From positions 1 to 6,750 of the forward strand of contig JADZDZ010000155.1 in NCBI GenBank assembly GCA_020850785.1: a stretch of DNA of 6,750 nucleotides, read 5' to 3'. The notes under the pieces are model-generated. The model searched no databases, was not told the origin of the DNA, and saw nothing but the letters and a program-made list of their open reading frames with translations. This document shows positions 1 through 5,292 of this stretch, piece by piece (positions within the stretch are counted from its first letter, which is position 1; the number at the start of each line of letters is the position of its first letter). The position numbers were made by a program, and so were the translations under genes. This DNA comes from Candidatus Sumerlaeota bacterium (lineage in GTDB: Bacteria > Sumerlaeota > Sumerlaeia > SLMS01).

Positions 1-25
1 CTTCAACGGAACGAGACTCGGACAC
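1..25 (-). CDS. 5' end of a further minus-strand gene (partial, possibly rpoB)
   Basis: Reading the minus strand from 25 to 1 gives GTG followed by seven codons, MSESRSVE, still open at the window edge. A clean AGGAG (33-37) lies 7 nt upstream of the GTG, which is the only reason to call a gene here. A small hairpin, GGGG/CCCC with a 5-nt loop (41-53), lies just before the ribosome binding site. Eight residues cannot identify a family. The gene normally found after rplL is rpoB, and many RpoB proteins begin with a short polar segment of this kind, so rpoB is a context-based guess only. It could equally be an unrelated gene or a chance signal. Confidence 0.35.
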
Positions 26-184
26 GGGAGGACTCCTGACGGGGAATAACCCCACTCTCAAAACCCCACCCCCAACAAAGGAAAGAACTTAATCGAAAAT
101 CATCTCACGAAATGCGGGGATGCACCCCACCACACAACCAAGCGACCGCCACAGCCACCCACGGCAACTGCCCCGCAGGCCAAT
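26..184. other. Spacer between the secreted protein gene and the edge gene
   Basis: Non-coding by eye. On the minus strand it holds G-runs (positions 50-53, 64-67 and 69-73) and two weak GGGG/CCCC hairpins (116-128 and 41-53). Neither hairpin is followed by a proper T-tract, so no convincing terminator for the upstream gene is visible. The 41-53 hairpin abuts the AGGAG of the edge gene. Confidence 0.4.
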
Positions 185-1660
185 TTATCGCTTTTTCTTC
201 GTCTTTTCGCTCGGTTGCGCAAGGGTTGCGATAAGCAACTTGTTCAATTCCCCCAGCGCCCCGGTAAATTGATCCCCGTTTAAACTCGCCATCACATGGA
301 TCACCTTCCCTGAAGCATCAAATGCCACCAGGGAGCAGGTTCCCTCCGGCAGGTTGAAAAGCTGCCGGAGCGTCATGGAAGCGCCCCCGCCCGGATATCC
401 ACCAGAAAAGCCCCCATACCCGCCATAGGGGGATGGGGGCATTCGGAACGTCGTGCGCAAGGGGTCGGTGTAGTCGGCCACCAGATGGTAGGGAAGCTCA
501 TCCGCCGCATATTTGCCAAAGTAGTCCTCCATGCTGATTTCCCGCACCACGAAATACACCGCCGGTTTCTGGGGAACCTCCGCCAAAAGCAGACTGGTGA
601 TCTGGTCAGCCCCGACCGGCAGGTAGCCGGTCGTCTGCTGCGGTGGCATGTAGTTTCGGGGATCCACGCGAAAATCCCCGAAAACGAAGACCGTCGCGGT
701 TCCCTCCTCCCGCGCCTGTTCCAGCACATCGGCACGCGTCACCGGTTTGCGCGCCAAAAGGTCGATCTGGGAAAAGTTCGGCATCTCCGCCCCAAGCGCC
801 AACTGCTGCGCCGCGTCCTCCTCCAGCGAACCATCGAGGACCGCAAGAGTGATGGACGAAAAGTCTGCCGCCATTTCCGTCGCCGCAAGGCGCGCCCCGC
901 CCAGCGTCAGAATATCGGTGGGCTTGCCACTCGCGCTGCGATCCGGAAGTCCCACCTTGAATGGCGAAAAATTCAACGTGATGGTGGAAGCGGTCGTGTA
1001 ATTGGATTCATCGTCAAGTGTTACGGACACATTCAGCTTTCCCACCTCCAGCACGTGCGAACCTTGCAGCACGGGCGCCACGCCCCGTGTCGCCTGCACG
1101 GTCGGCCTGCCGTTGCTCGATCCCGAAATCTGTAACCCAATGGAGGAATCGAATGTGAAGGGGTTCACGCCCACTTTTGGCAGCGTGACCCTGACGGGCA
1201 CCCGCACATCGCTATTCATGGCAACCCCCTCCTTCACGACCTCCGCCTTCCCTTCCGAGGCGCAAATCATCTGTATATACCATAGTTGCGACGCATCCCG
1301 GTCCAACCGGTTCACCGAATTGTCGGGGCTTACCGCTGCATAGTAGGTCGTCCCACCGGGAAACTCGCCAAGCTGAAACACGAACGCATCCTTGTTCTTC
1401 AGCAGCGAGGAAACCTCTGCGGGAATCTTGTCCAGCATCGATTGGCGCTCGCGATACGACGTGACCTGCCCGTAGCGATAATAGCCCTGCGGCCCCGCCG
1501 AATTTCCCTCCGGTGCGAGCGTAATTTTGATCCGCGTCGCGGACGCGGGAACCCCCTGAATTGCAATCGGCGTTGCCTCCTGCGCGGGGAGGGAATGACC
1601 ACCCGCCAGAACCATCAGCGTTGCCAACGCGGCCAGCGTGATTCGCTTCACTGAATTCAT
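185..1660 (-). CDS. Secreted protein with a cysteine-less redoxin-like C-terminal domain
   Basis: Predicted exported protein of 491 residues, not recognised as a named family. The ATG is preceded by AAGGA with 7 nt spacing. Residues 1-27 form a Sec-type signal peptide: a K/R start, a hydrophobic core around ITLAALATLMVLAGG, and an AQ-like cleavage area near 26-27. There is no lipobox cysteine. Residues 31-280 look beta-rich and I cannot assign them. Residues 289-478 follow the redoxin (AhpC/TSA, TlpA-like) pattern: GAEMPNFSQIDLL, then VTRADVLEQ, a strand VFVFGDF where the CxxC loop should follow, a second strand VYFVVREI, and a final LVAFDASGKVIHV hairpin. The active-site cysteines are missing; the only cysteines in the protein are C133 and C442. 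A Gly/Tyr/Pro-rich segment (410-427) interrupts the fold. The C-terminus is basic (KTKKKR). Oxidoreductase activity is therefore unlikely and a binding or structural role is inferred. The gene lies 219 nt after rplL on the same strand, behind a hairpin. Confidence 0.8.
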   Translation of the reverse strand: MNSVKRITLAALATLMVLAGGHSLPAQEATPIAIQGVPASATRIKITLAPEGNSAGPQGYYRYGQVTSYRERQSMLDKIPAEVSSLLKNKDAFVFQLGEFPGGTTYYAAVSPDNSVNRLDRDASQLWYIQMICASEGKAEVVKEGVAMNSDVRVPVRVTLPKVGVNPFTFDSSIGLQISGSSNGRPTVQATRGVAPVLQGSHVLEVGKLNVSVTLDDESNYTTASTITLNFSPFKVGLPDRSASGKPTDILTLGGARLAATEMAADFSSITLAVLDGSLEEDAAQQLALGAEMPNFSQIDLLARKPVTRADVLEQAREEGTATVFVFGDFRVDPRNYMPPQQTTGYLPVGADQITSLLLAEVPQKPAVYFVVREISMEDYFGKYAADELPYHLVADYTDPLRTTFRMPPSPYGGYGGFSGGYPGGGASMTLRQLFNLPEGTCSLVAFDASGKVIHVMASLNGDQFTGALGELNKLLIATLAQPSEKTKKKR

Positions 1661-1791
1661 GGGCTGTTCCTTTTTTTAAATATTTTTGGGAACCAAGCAA
1701 AATTAAACCATGTACGCAATCCCATCTGTGGCTGTTTGGGCGGCGCTTCCCACGTGCAGCGGCTGCGGAAGTTTGAATATTGCCCAAATGA

Positions 1792-1823
1792 GAATCGGGC
1801 GACCCATGTGGGCCGCCCGATTC
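1792..1823 (-). terminator. Strong hairpin after rplL, terminator-like
   Basis: Ten perfect base pairs (GAATCGGGCG with CGCCCGATTC), then a G.U wobble in the minus-strand RNA and three more G-C pairs close a 4-nt ACAT loop. It starts 56 nt after the rplL stop. The sequence that follows on the minus strand is TCATTTGGGC, only a weak U-run, so it may terminate partially, act as an attenuator, or protect the 3' end of the rplJ-rplL message rather than stop all transcription. Read on the plus strand, CTTTG follows and is no better. Confidence 0.5.
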
Positions 1824-1879
1824 CTTTGAAGCGAGAGTGGTTGTTGTCAGGTCGTCCCAGACAACAAAGCCAAACCGTA

Positions 1880-2260
1880 TTACTTGACTTCAACAACCGC
1901 GCCGGCTTCTTCAAGCTGCTTCTTGAACTTCGCGGCGTCTTCCTTCGAAACGCCCTTGCTGACTTCCTTCGGGGCGCCTTCCACAAGGTCCTTGGCTTCC
2001 TTCAGGCCAAGGTTCGTGATCGCGCGGACTTCCTTGATCACCTTGATCTTGTCCTTGCCGGCGTCCTTCAGGATGACGTCGAACTCGGTCTTCTCTTCTG
2101 CGGGGGCGGCAGCGGCAGCGCCACCACCAGCGGCCACGGCAACCGCCGCGGGCGCTGCGGAAACGCCGAACTCGGCTTCCATCGCCTTCACAAGTTCCGC
2201 AACTTCCATCAGCGGCTTCTGCTTGATTGCTTCAATGATTTCTGCGTTGCTCAAAGCCAT
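1880..2260 (-). CDS. rplL: 50S ribosomal protein L7/L12
   Basis: Flexible stalk protein of the large subunit; dimers bind the C-terminal helix of L10 and recruit and stimulate the translation GTPases (EF-Tu, EF-G, IF2, RF3). At 126 residues it has normal length. Residues 1-33 are the dimerising, L10-binding helices, 34-55 an Ala/Gly/Pro hinge, and 56-126 the compact factor-binding domain with the conserved KIKVIKEVRAITNLGLKEAK stretch (71-90). The ATG is chosen because the family begins with MALS-like residues; AAGGA (2271-2275) lies 10 nt upstream. It follows rplJ by 80 nt containing an inverted repeat, matching the usual rplJ-rplL pair in which L12 must be made in several-fold excess over L10. 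It ends in TAA. No oddities were seen in the protein. Confidence 0.98.
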   Translation of the reverse strand: MALSNAEIIEAIKQKPLMEVAELVKAMEAEFGVSAAPAAVAVAAGGGAAAAAPAEEKTEFDVILKDAGKDKIKVIKEVRAITNLGLKEAKDLVEGAPKEVSKGVSKEDAAKFKKQLEEAGAVVEVK

Positions 2261-2289
2261 TTGAGTTTTTTCCTTGGTATGTTTTCAGC

Positions 2290-2336
2290 CCGGACAAATG
2301 CCGGAGCAGGGAGATTGTTCCCGGTACTTCGTCCGG
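2290..2336 (-). promoter_or_regulatory. Stem-loop in the rplJ-rplL spacer
   Basis: CCGGAC (2331-2336) pairs with GTCCGG (2290-2295). Inside, CCGG (2321-2324) can pair with CCGG (2301-2304), or GGGA (2319-2322) with TCCC (2309-2312). The structure ends 14 nt before the AAGGA of rplL and is not followed by a clean T-run, so it is not a terminator. By position it could be an RNA processing or stability element, or a device raising L12 synthesis above that of L10. Its function is inferred. Confidence 0.5.
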
Positions 2337-2340
2337 TTGA

Positions 2341-2901
2341 TTACGCGGCGCCTTCCAGCTTGCGACGATGCGCGTCCACTGCGTAGACGACCTTCGCGAC
2401 AGTCTGGTTGAGCGCATACACCGTGTTCTGAATGGGCGACATCATGCTGCCCAGCATGCGCGCGAGCAGTTCTTCCCTGCCCGGCAGCTTCGACAGCGCG
2501 TCAACCTGCGCCTTGTCGAGAGCCTTGCCATCAAGCATGCCACCCTTGATTTCCAGCTTCTCGTTGTCCTTCACAAACTCGATCAACAGCTTCGCCGGCG
2601 TTACGGGATCCTCGCCAATTGCGATGACCGTTTCGTAGCTGAGCAGGTGCTTGATCGGTTCGTGATTCTGGCCGGCCTTCTCCATCGCCTTGCGAAGCAG
2701 TGTGTTCTTGATGACCTTCACGGTCACCTTCTGCTCACGCAGCTTCTTGCGAAGGGCTGTTGCCTGCGCCAGGGTCAGACCCTTGTTGTTCGCAAGGACG
2801 AACCCGGACTTGTTCTGCAGCGCAGCCGCCACCTCGTCGATTGCCGCAACTTTCGGCGCACGACCGCGGCGCTTGCGTGCTTCACGTCCCAGTTTTGCCA
2901 T
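2341..2901 (-). CDS. rplJ: 50S ribosomal protein L10
   Basis: Base of the L7/L12 stalk; its N-terminal domain binds 23S rRNA helix 42 beside L11 and its C-terminal helix carries L12 dimers. Together they form the complex that in well-studied bacteria binds its own mRNA leader. The protein has 186 residues, slightly longer than the common 165-175. Residues 1-18 are a Lys/Arg-rich extension before the family's usual start region (IDEVAAALQNKSGFVLANNK). Family hallmarks are VKVIKNTLLRKA (61-72) and KGGMLDGKALDKAQVDALSK (119-138). The long helix at about 141-181 (REELLARMLGSM onward) is the L12-binding part. There is no internal Met that would give a shorter start. The Shine-Dalgarno is GGTGG, 12 nt before the ATG, and is partly caught in an upstream stem. 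It ends in TAA, and rplL follows after 80 nt. Confidence 0.97.
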   Translation of the reverse strand: MAKLGREARKRRGRAPKVAAIDEVAAALQNKSGFVLANNKGLTLAQATALRKKLREQKVTVKVIKNTLLRKAMEKAGQNHEPIKHLLSYETVIAIGEDPVTPAKLLIEFVKDNEKLEIKGGMLDGKALDKAQVDALSKLPGREELLARMLGSMMSPIQNTVYALNQTVAKVVYAVDAHRRKLEGAA

Positions 2902-2911
2902 GTTGGAGTTT

Positions 2912-2979
2912 CACCACCTTTCGTTTTCGACCCGGGGTTCTGGCATTAACACAGTCCCAGGGAAAACGAAGGCGCTTCG
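2912..2979 (-). promoter_or_regulatory. rplJ ribosome-binding-site switch (mutually exclusive stems)
   Basis: Stem 1: minus-strand CGAAG (2975-2979) pairs with CTTCG (2967-2971) over a CGC loop, and TTTT follows (2963-2966), so it resembles a weak terminator. Stem 2: the same CCTTCGTTTTC (2962-2972) pairs with GAAAACGAAAGG (2917-2928) through 11 base pairs with one bulged A. After a 2-nt bulge, six further pairs including one G.U (2956-2961 with 2931-2936) close a 19-nt loop. Stem 2 buries the AAAGG at the head of the rplJ Shine-Dalgarno. The two stems share bases and cannot coexist. L10 (or L10-L12) autoregulation through the leader is established in E. coli (translational) and B. subtilis (attenuation); that this RNA works that way is inferred. 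Confidence 0.55.
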
Positions 2980-3073
2980 CCGCCGCACGCAGGGGCGCGC
3001 GGGATGGCGGAAAAATCTTCGTGATTCACTCTGCGACCTCGGCAGGAAGGCTTTCAAGGAAGCCGATTCATGC

Positions 3074-3138
3074 GGCCAGCGCCGCAATCCCACTGTCTCT
3101 GGCCATTCCGAAAGTCGGAATATCCCTGCAATGCAGGG
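3074..3138 (-). promoter_or_regulatory. Candidate L10 leader: array of three hairpins
   Basis: In transcription order: CCCTGC/GCAGGG with a 3-nt loop (3124-3138); ATTCCGA/TCGGAAT with a 3-nt loop (3105-3121); and GGCCAG/CTGGCC (3099-3104 with 3074-3079) enclosing 19 nt. That loop opens with AGACAGTGGG (3089-3098), which resembles the purine-rich AGACAGCAGG-type motif I recall from L10 leader RNAs; this similarity is from memory. The array lies 173 nt or more upstream of rplJ and just downstream of the promoter-like site. Alternative pairings with GAATCGGC (3062-3069) are possible. A covariance-model search with the Rfam L10_leader family would decide. Confidence 0.45.
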
Positions 3139-3145
3139 GCGGAGA

Positions 3146-3174
3146 GGTAACGGGATGGGGGCGCCTCCGGTCAA
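3146..3174 (-). promoter_or_regulatory. Candidate sigma-70-type promoter for rplJ-rplL
   Basis: Minus strand TTGACC (3169-3174), a 17-nt spacer, then GTTACC (3146-3151). The -35 box is good and the -10 box poor against TATAAT. Support comes from position: it lies between a strong terminator and the rplJ leader hairpins, with a predicted start near 3139. It also resembles the site at 5862-5890, which has the same spacing, a shared GAGGCG after the -35 box and a shared CCGTTAC at the -10 box. Confidence 0.45.
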
Positions 3175-3224
3175 GGGCGTTTTGACGGGCACGGACGCCT
3201 TCCCGGCGCTCCTCACCCGCGCAG

Positions 3225-3261
3225 AAAAAAGAAAGCGCCGCGTTGGAACGCGGCACTTTCT
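3225..3261 (-). terminator. Rho-independent terminator after rplA
   Basis: On the minus strand AGAAAG-T-GCCGCGTT pairs with AACGCGGC-G-CTTTCT (3247-3261 with 3230-3244): 15 pairs including one U.G, around a CC turn, followed directly by T5-T6 (3225-3230) and C. This is a near-ideal intrinsic terminator, starting about 104 nt after the rplA stop. On the plus strand no T-tract follows, so it acts on the ribosomal transcript. It implies that rplJ-rplL needs its own promoter, or that read-through is controlled. Confidence 0.9.
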
Positions 3262-3364
3262 GGGAACATCCGGTGAATTTGCAGACGGGAGCGTGAGCGG
3301 ACCCCTGCCCTTCACAAGGTTTGGGAGAAATTGGGATGAGGAACCATTCCCGATTCCCCGCTAT

Positions 3365-4072
3365 TTACTCCGCCGCCTTCACTTCCGTCACGGCCGGGTC
3401 GATGCGAACACCGGGGCTCATGGTGGAGGAAAGACAGATTGTCTTGATGTAGCGGCCCTTCGCGCCCGACGGCTTCGCCTTCACGAGCGCGTTCAGCAGC
3501 GCCGTCACGTTTTCTGAGAGCTGCTTGTCGTCGAACTTCATCTTGCCGACGAGGACGTGGACGTTCGCCGTCTTGTCCAGGCGGTATTCAATCTGGCCGG
3601 CCTTGAGCGCCGTGATGGCATCCTTCACGTTCATCGTGACGGTGCCGGTCTTGGGGTTGGGCATCAGGCCGCGCGGGCCGAGCACCTTGCCGAGCTTTCC
3701 AACAACGCGCATCATGTCCGGCGTCGAAATGACGGCGTCGAAATCCATGACGCCGGCCGCGATCTTGTCGCCAAGATCATCGCCACCGACGACGTCGGCG
3801 CCCGCTTCCTGAGCCTCGCGCTGCTTGTCGCCCTTCGCGAACACCGCAACGCGGACCGTCTTGCCGGTGCCATGGGGGAGCGCAACCGTGCCGCGAACGT
3901 TCTGATCGCCCGCCTTGGGATCAACACCCAGGCGAATGTCGAGGTTCACGCTCTCGTCAAACTTCGCATAGGCAACCTTGCGCAGAATCTTGACCGCGTC
4001 CTCAACGTTGTAGGCCTTGGTGCGATCAACCAGTTTTGCGCGTTCTGTGTACTTCTTTCCGTGCTTCGCCAT
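3365..4072 (-). CDS. rplA: 50S ribosomal protein L1
   Basis: L1-stalk protein of the large subunit; binds 23S rRNA helices 76-78, helps release deacylated tRNA from the E site, and in many bacteria represses its own operon by binding mRNA. The 235-residue length is typical. The start MAKHGKKY at 4072 is preferred over an in-frame ATG at 4120, because AGGAG (4084-4088) precedes it by 11 nt and the extra 16 residues (MGGAARAARTTGEKRK) are unlike the family. Visible landmarks are KFDESVNLDIRLGVDPK (37-53), the rRNA-binding first domain; the inserted second domain (roughly 67-160) with the family signature LGPRGLMPNPKTGTVT (131-146); and the return to domain one with GQIEYRLDKTANVHVLVGK (159-177). 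It follows rplK by 137 nt and ends in TAA ahead of a strong terminator, so it is the last gene of the first unit. Confidence 0.97.
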   Translation of the reverse strand: MAKHGKKYTERAKLVDRTKAYNVEDAVKILRKVAYAKFDESVNLDIRLGVDPKAGDQNVRGTVALPHGTGKTVRVAVFAKGDKQREAQEAGADVVGGDDLGDKIAAGVMDFDAVISTPDMMRVVGKLGKVLGPRGLMPNPKTGTVTMNVKDAITALKAGQIEYRLDKTANVHVLVGKMKFDDKQLSENVTALLNALVKAKPSGAKGRYIKTICLSSTMSPGVRIDPAVTEVKAAE

Positions 4073-4209
4073 TTTTCTTTTTTCTCCTGTGGTACGAGCG
4101 GCGCGCGCGGCGCCTCCCACTTTCTTTAGAGTCGGGGGTGGAGGGTTGGAGGTGGAGGAACTTTCAAGGACGTGCAGTGATCAGGGCTGGAAAAACCATC
4201 CCCAATCCC

Positions 4210-4635
4210 TCAGTCCACAACCTCAATGCCCATGCTGCGGGCGGTTCCGGCAACCATGCTCATCGCCGTTTCCATCGATGCGGCATTCAGGTCCTTCATC
4301 TTCAGCGTGGCGATTTCCTGAACCTGCTTCTTGGTGACCTTGCCGACCTTGTTCTTGTTCGGGACGCCGGCGCCCTTCGGCACGCCCGCTGCCTTGATAA
4401 GCAGCACCGACGCGGGCGGGCTCTTCAGCTCGAACGTGAAGGAGCGATCGGTGTAAACCGTGATGATCGCCGGGATGATCAGGCCCGACTGATCCTTCGT
4501 GCGCGCGTTGAACTGCTTGCAGAAGTCCATGATGTTGATGCCGTGCTGGCCGAGCGCCGGGCCGACCGGAGGCGCGGGGTTTGCGGCGCCTGCGGGGCAC
4601 TGAAGCTTGACGATCGCCTGAACTTTCTTTGCCAT
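4210..4635 (-). CDS. rplK: 50S ribosomal protein L11
   Basis: GTPase-associated-centre protein; with L10 it binds the 23S rRNA 1050-1110 region, contacts elongation factors, and is needed for RelA activation on stalled ribosomes. At 141 residues it has exactly the usual length. The N-terminal domain has the proline-rich switch APPVGPALGQHGINIMDFCK (21-40), which also forms the thiostrepton site. The C-terminal rRNA-binding domain runs from about 72, with KNKVGKVTKKQVQEIA (94-109), the DLNA segment (115-118) and a closing TARSMGIEVVD. The ATG is supported by GGAGAA (4641-4646) with close spacing. nusG lies 126 nt upstream with a stem-loop between, and rplA follows after 137 nt; rplK-rplA is the standard pair. 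It ends in TGA. Confidence 0.98.
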   Translation of the reverse strand: MAKKVQAIVKLQCPAGAANPAPPVGPALGQHGINIMDFCKQFNARTKDQSGLIIPAIITVYTDRSFTFELKSPPASVLLIKAAGVPKGAGVPNKNKVGKVTKKQVQEIATLKMKDLNAASMETAMSMVAGTARSMGIEVVD

Positions 4636-4709
4636 TTTTCTTCTCCAAAAAACCTAAAGGGGGTTAAGGGTTCGGGGTTGCACTTGCACTGCCATTTCGA
4701 CTGCGACGG

Positions 4710-4727
4710 TCGCGCAATGTTGCGCGA
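4710..4727 (-). promoter_or_regulatory. Stem-loop in the rplK leader, possible L1 operator
   Basis: TCGCGCAA pairs with TTGCGCGA, 8 pairs over a 2-nt turn. Outside it GCGA and TCGC can add a second helix across an asymmetric AAA/CCG internal loop. In E. coli, L1 represses rplK-rplA by binding two helices with an asymmetric internal loop in this same spacer. Position and general shape agree, but I could not match the specific L1 recognition bases, so the role is a guess. Confidence 0.35.
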
Positions 4728-4761
4728 TTTTCGCCACGGTCACTGCTCAACGGACGCCTTG

Positions 4762-5292
4762 TTATGAGGCCTTCTCGACCTCCAGCACGCCGAGGTCCAC
4801 GGGCGTTGCGCGGCCGAAGATGGACACCATCACCTTCAGGCGTGCGCGATCCGCATCAATGTCTTCCACGGTGCCGATGAAGTTGCTGAACGGCCCATCG
4901 ATGACCTTCACCTGATCGCCCTTGCGGAACTTGATTTCGGGCTTGGGCTTCTCCTGCTTGTCCTCGATCAGGCCGAAGATGTTTTTGATTTCATCCTCGG
5001 AAATCGGCGACGGCTTCGATTCCTCCGCGCCAACGAACTGCGAGACACCGTTCACTTCGCGGATGATCTTGAAGAGGTTCTCGTCCCCCTCCATCTGGAT
5101 GAAGACGTAACCCGGCCTCAGGCTTCGGGTGCTTTCCTTCTTCTTCCCTTCCTTGACCTCCACGAATTTTTCTTCGGGGATGACGATCTGACCGAGCTTG
5201 TCGCGAAGCCCTTCAATCGAAGCGCGGTGTTCGATGTCGCGCTTTACGCGCTTCTCGAATGTCGAATGGGTGTAAATCGCGTACCAGTTCAC
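4762..5292 (-). CDS. nusG: Transcription termination/antitermination factor NusG
   Basis: Binds the RNA polymerase clamp through its NGN domain, and Rho or ribosomal protein S10 through its KOW domain, modulating pausing, Rho termination and coupling. At 176 residues it has typical length. The NGN domain starts MNWYAIYTHSTFEKRV (1-16, the W-Y-A motif) and includes RSLRPGYVFIQM (56-67) and the VNGVSQFVG loop (80-88). A charged linker (about 108-121) leads to the KOW domain, FRKGDQVKVIDGPFSNFIG (122-140) and LKVMVSIFGRATPVDL (152-167). The start codon is GTG, not ATG: it gives the exact family N-terminus and has GAGG (5303-5306) 10 nt upstream. secE lies 151 nt upstream and rplK 126 nt downstream. 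The secE-nusG-rplK order is the usual one. Confidence 0.98.
   Translation of the reverse strand: MNWYAIYTHSTFEKRVKRDIEHRASIEGLRDKLGQIVIPEEKFVEVKEGKKKESTRSLRPGYVFIQMEGDENLFKIIREVNGVSQFVGAEESKPSPISEDEIKNIFGLIEDKQEKPKPEIKFRKGDQVKVIDGPFSNFIGTVEDIDADRARLKVMVSIFGRATPVDLGVLEVEKAS

Larger units (their letters stand above)
2902..3364 (-). other. 463-nt rplA-rplJ spacer: terminator, promoter, rplJ leader
   Basis: No credible coding sequence. In the direction of transcription it holds about 100 nt of rplA 3' untranslated region, the intrinsic terminator (3225-3261), a promoter-like site (3146-3174), a hairpin array with an L10-leader-like motif (3074-3138), a stretch with no obvious structure (about 2981-3070), and the alternative stems next to the rplJ Shine-Dalgarno (2912-2979). 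Open reading frames across it on either strand have no recognisable protein pattern. Confidence 0.7.

Noticed and set aside
485..1135. 216-codon plus-strand frame opposite the secreted protein gene
   Set aside because: Arg/His-rich composition typical of an antisense frame; the minus frame has a signal peptide, a good ribosome binding site and fold-like patterning.
1661..1730. AT-rich stretch before the secreted protein gene as a promoter (TTTAAT at 1702-1707)
   Set aside because: A fair -10 box, but at 16-18 nt spacing no recognisable -35 box is present, so it is not reported as a feature.
2690..3517. 275-codon plus-strand open frame across the rplA-rplJ spacer
   Set aside because: It runs antisense through parts of rplJ and rplA, has no recognisable protein pattern, and crosses the terminator and leader structures; GC-rich antisense frames of this size occur by chance.
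4087..4115. GGCGC/GCGCC repeat before rplA as a terminator
   Set aside because: Low-complexity GC alternation with no T-tract on either strand; it also sits next to the rplA ribosome binding site.
4073..4120. 16-residue N-terminal extension of L1 from an in-frame ATG at 4120
   Set aside because: The extension does not resemble L1, and the inner ATG at 4072 has AGGAG at usable spacing and the family start MAKHGKKY.
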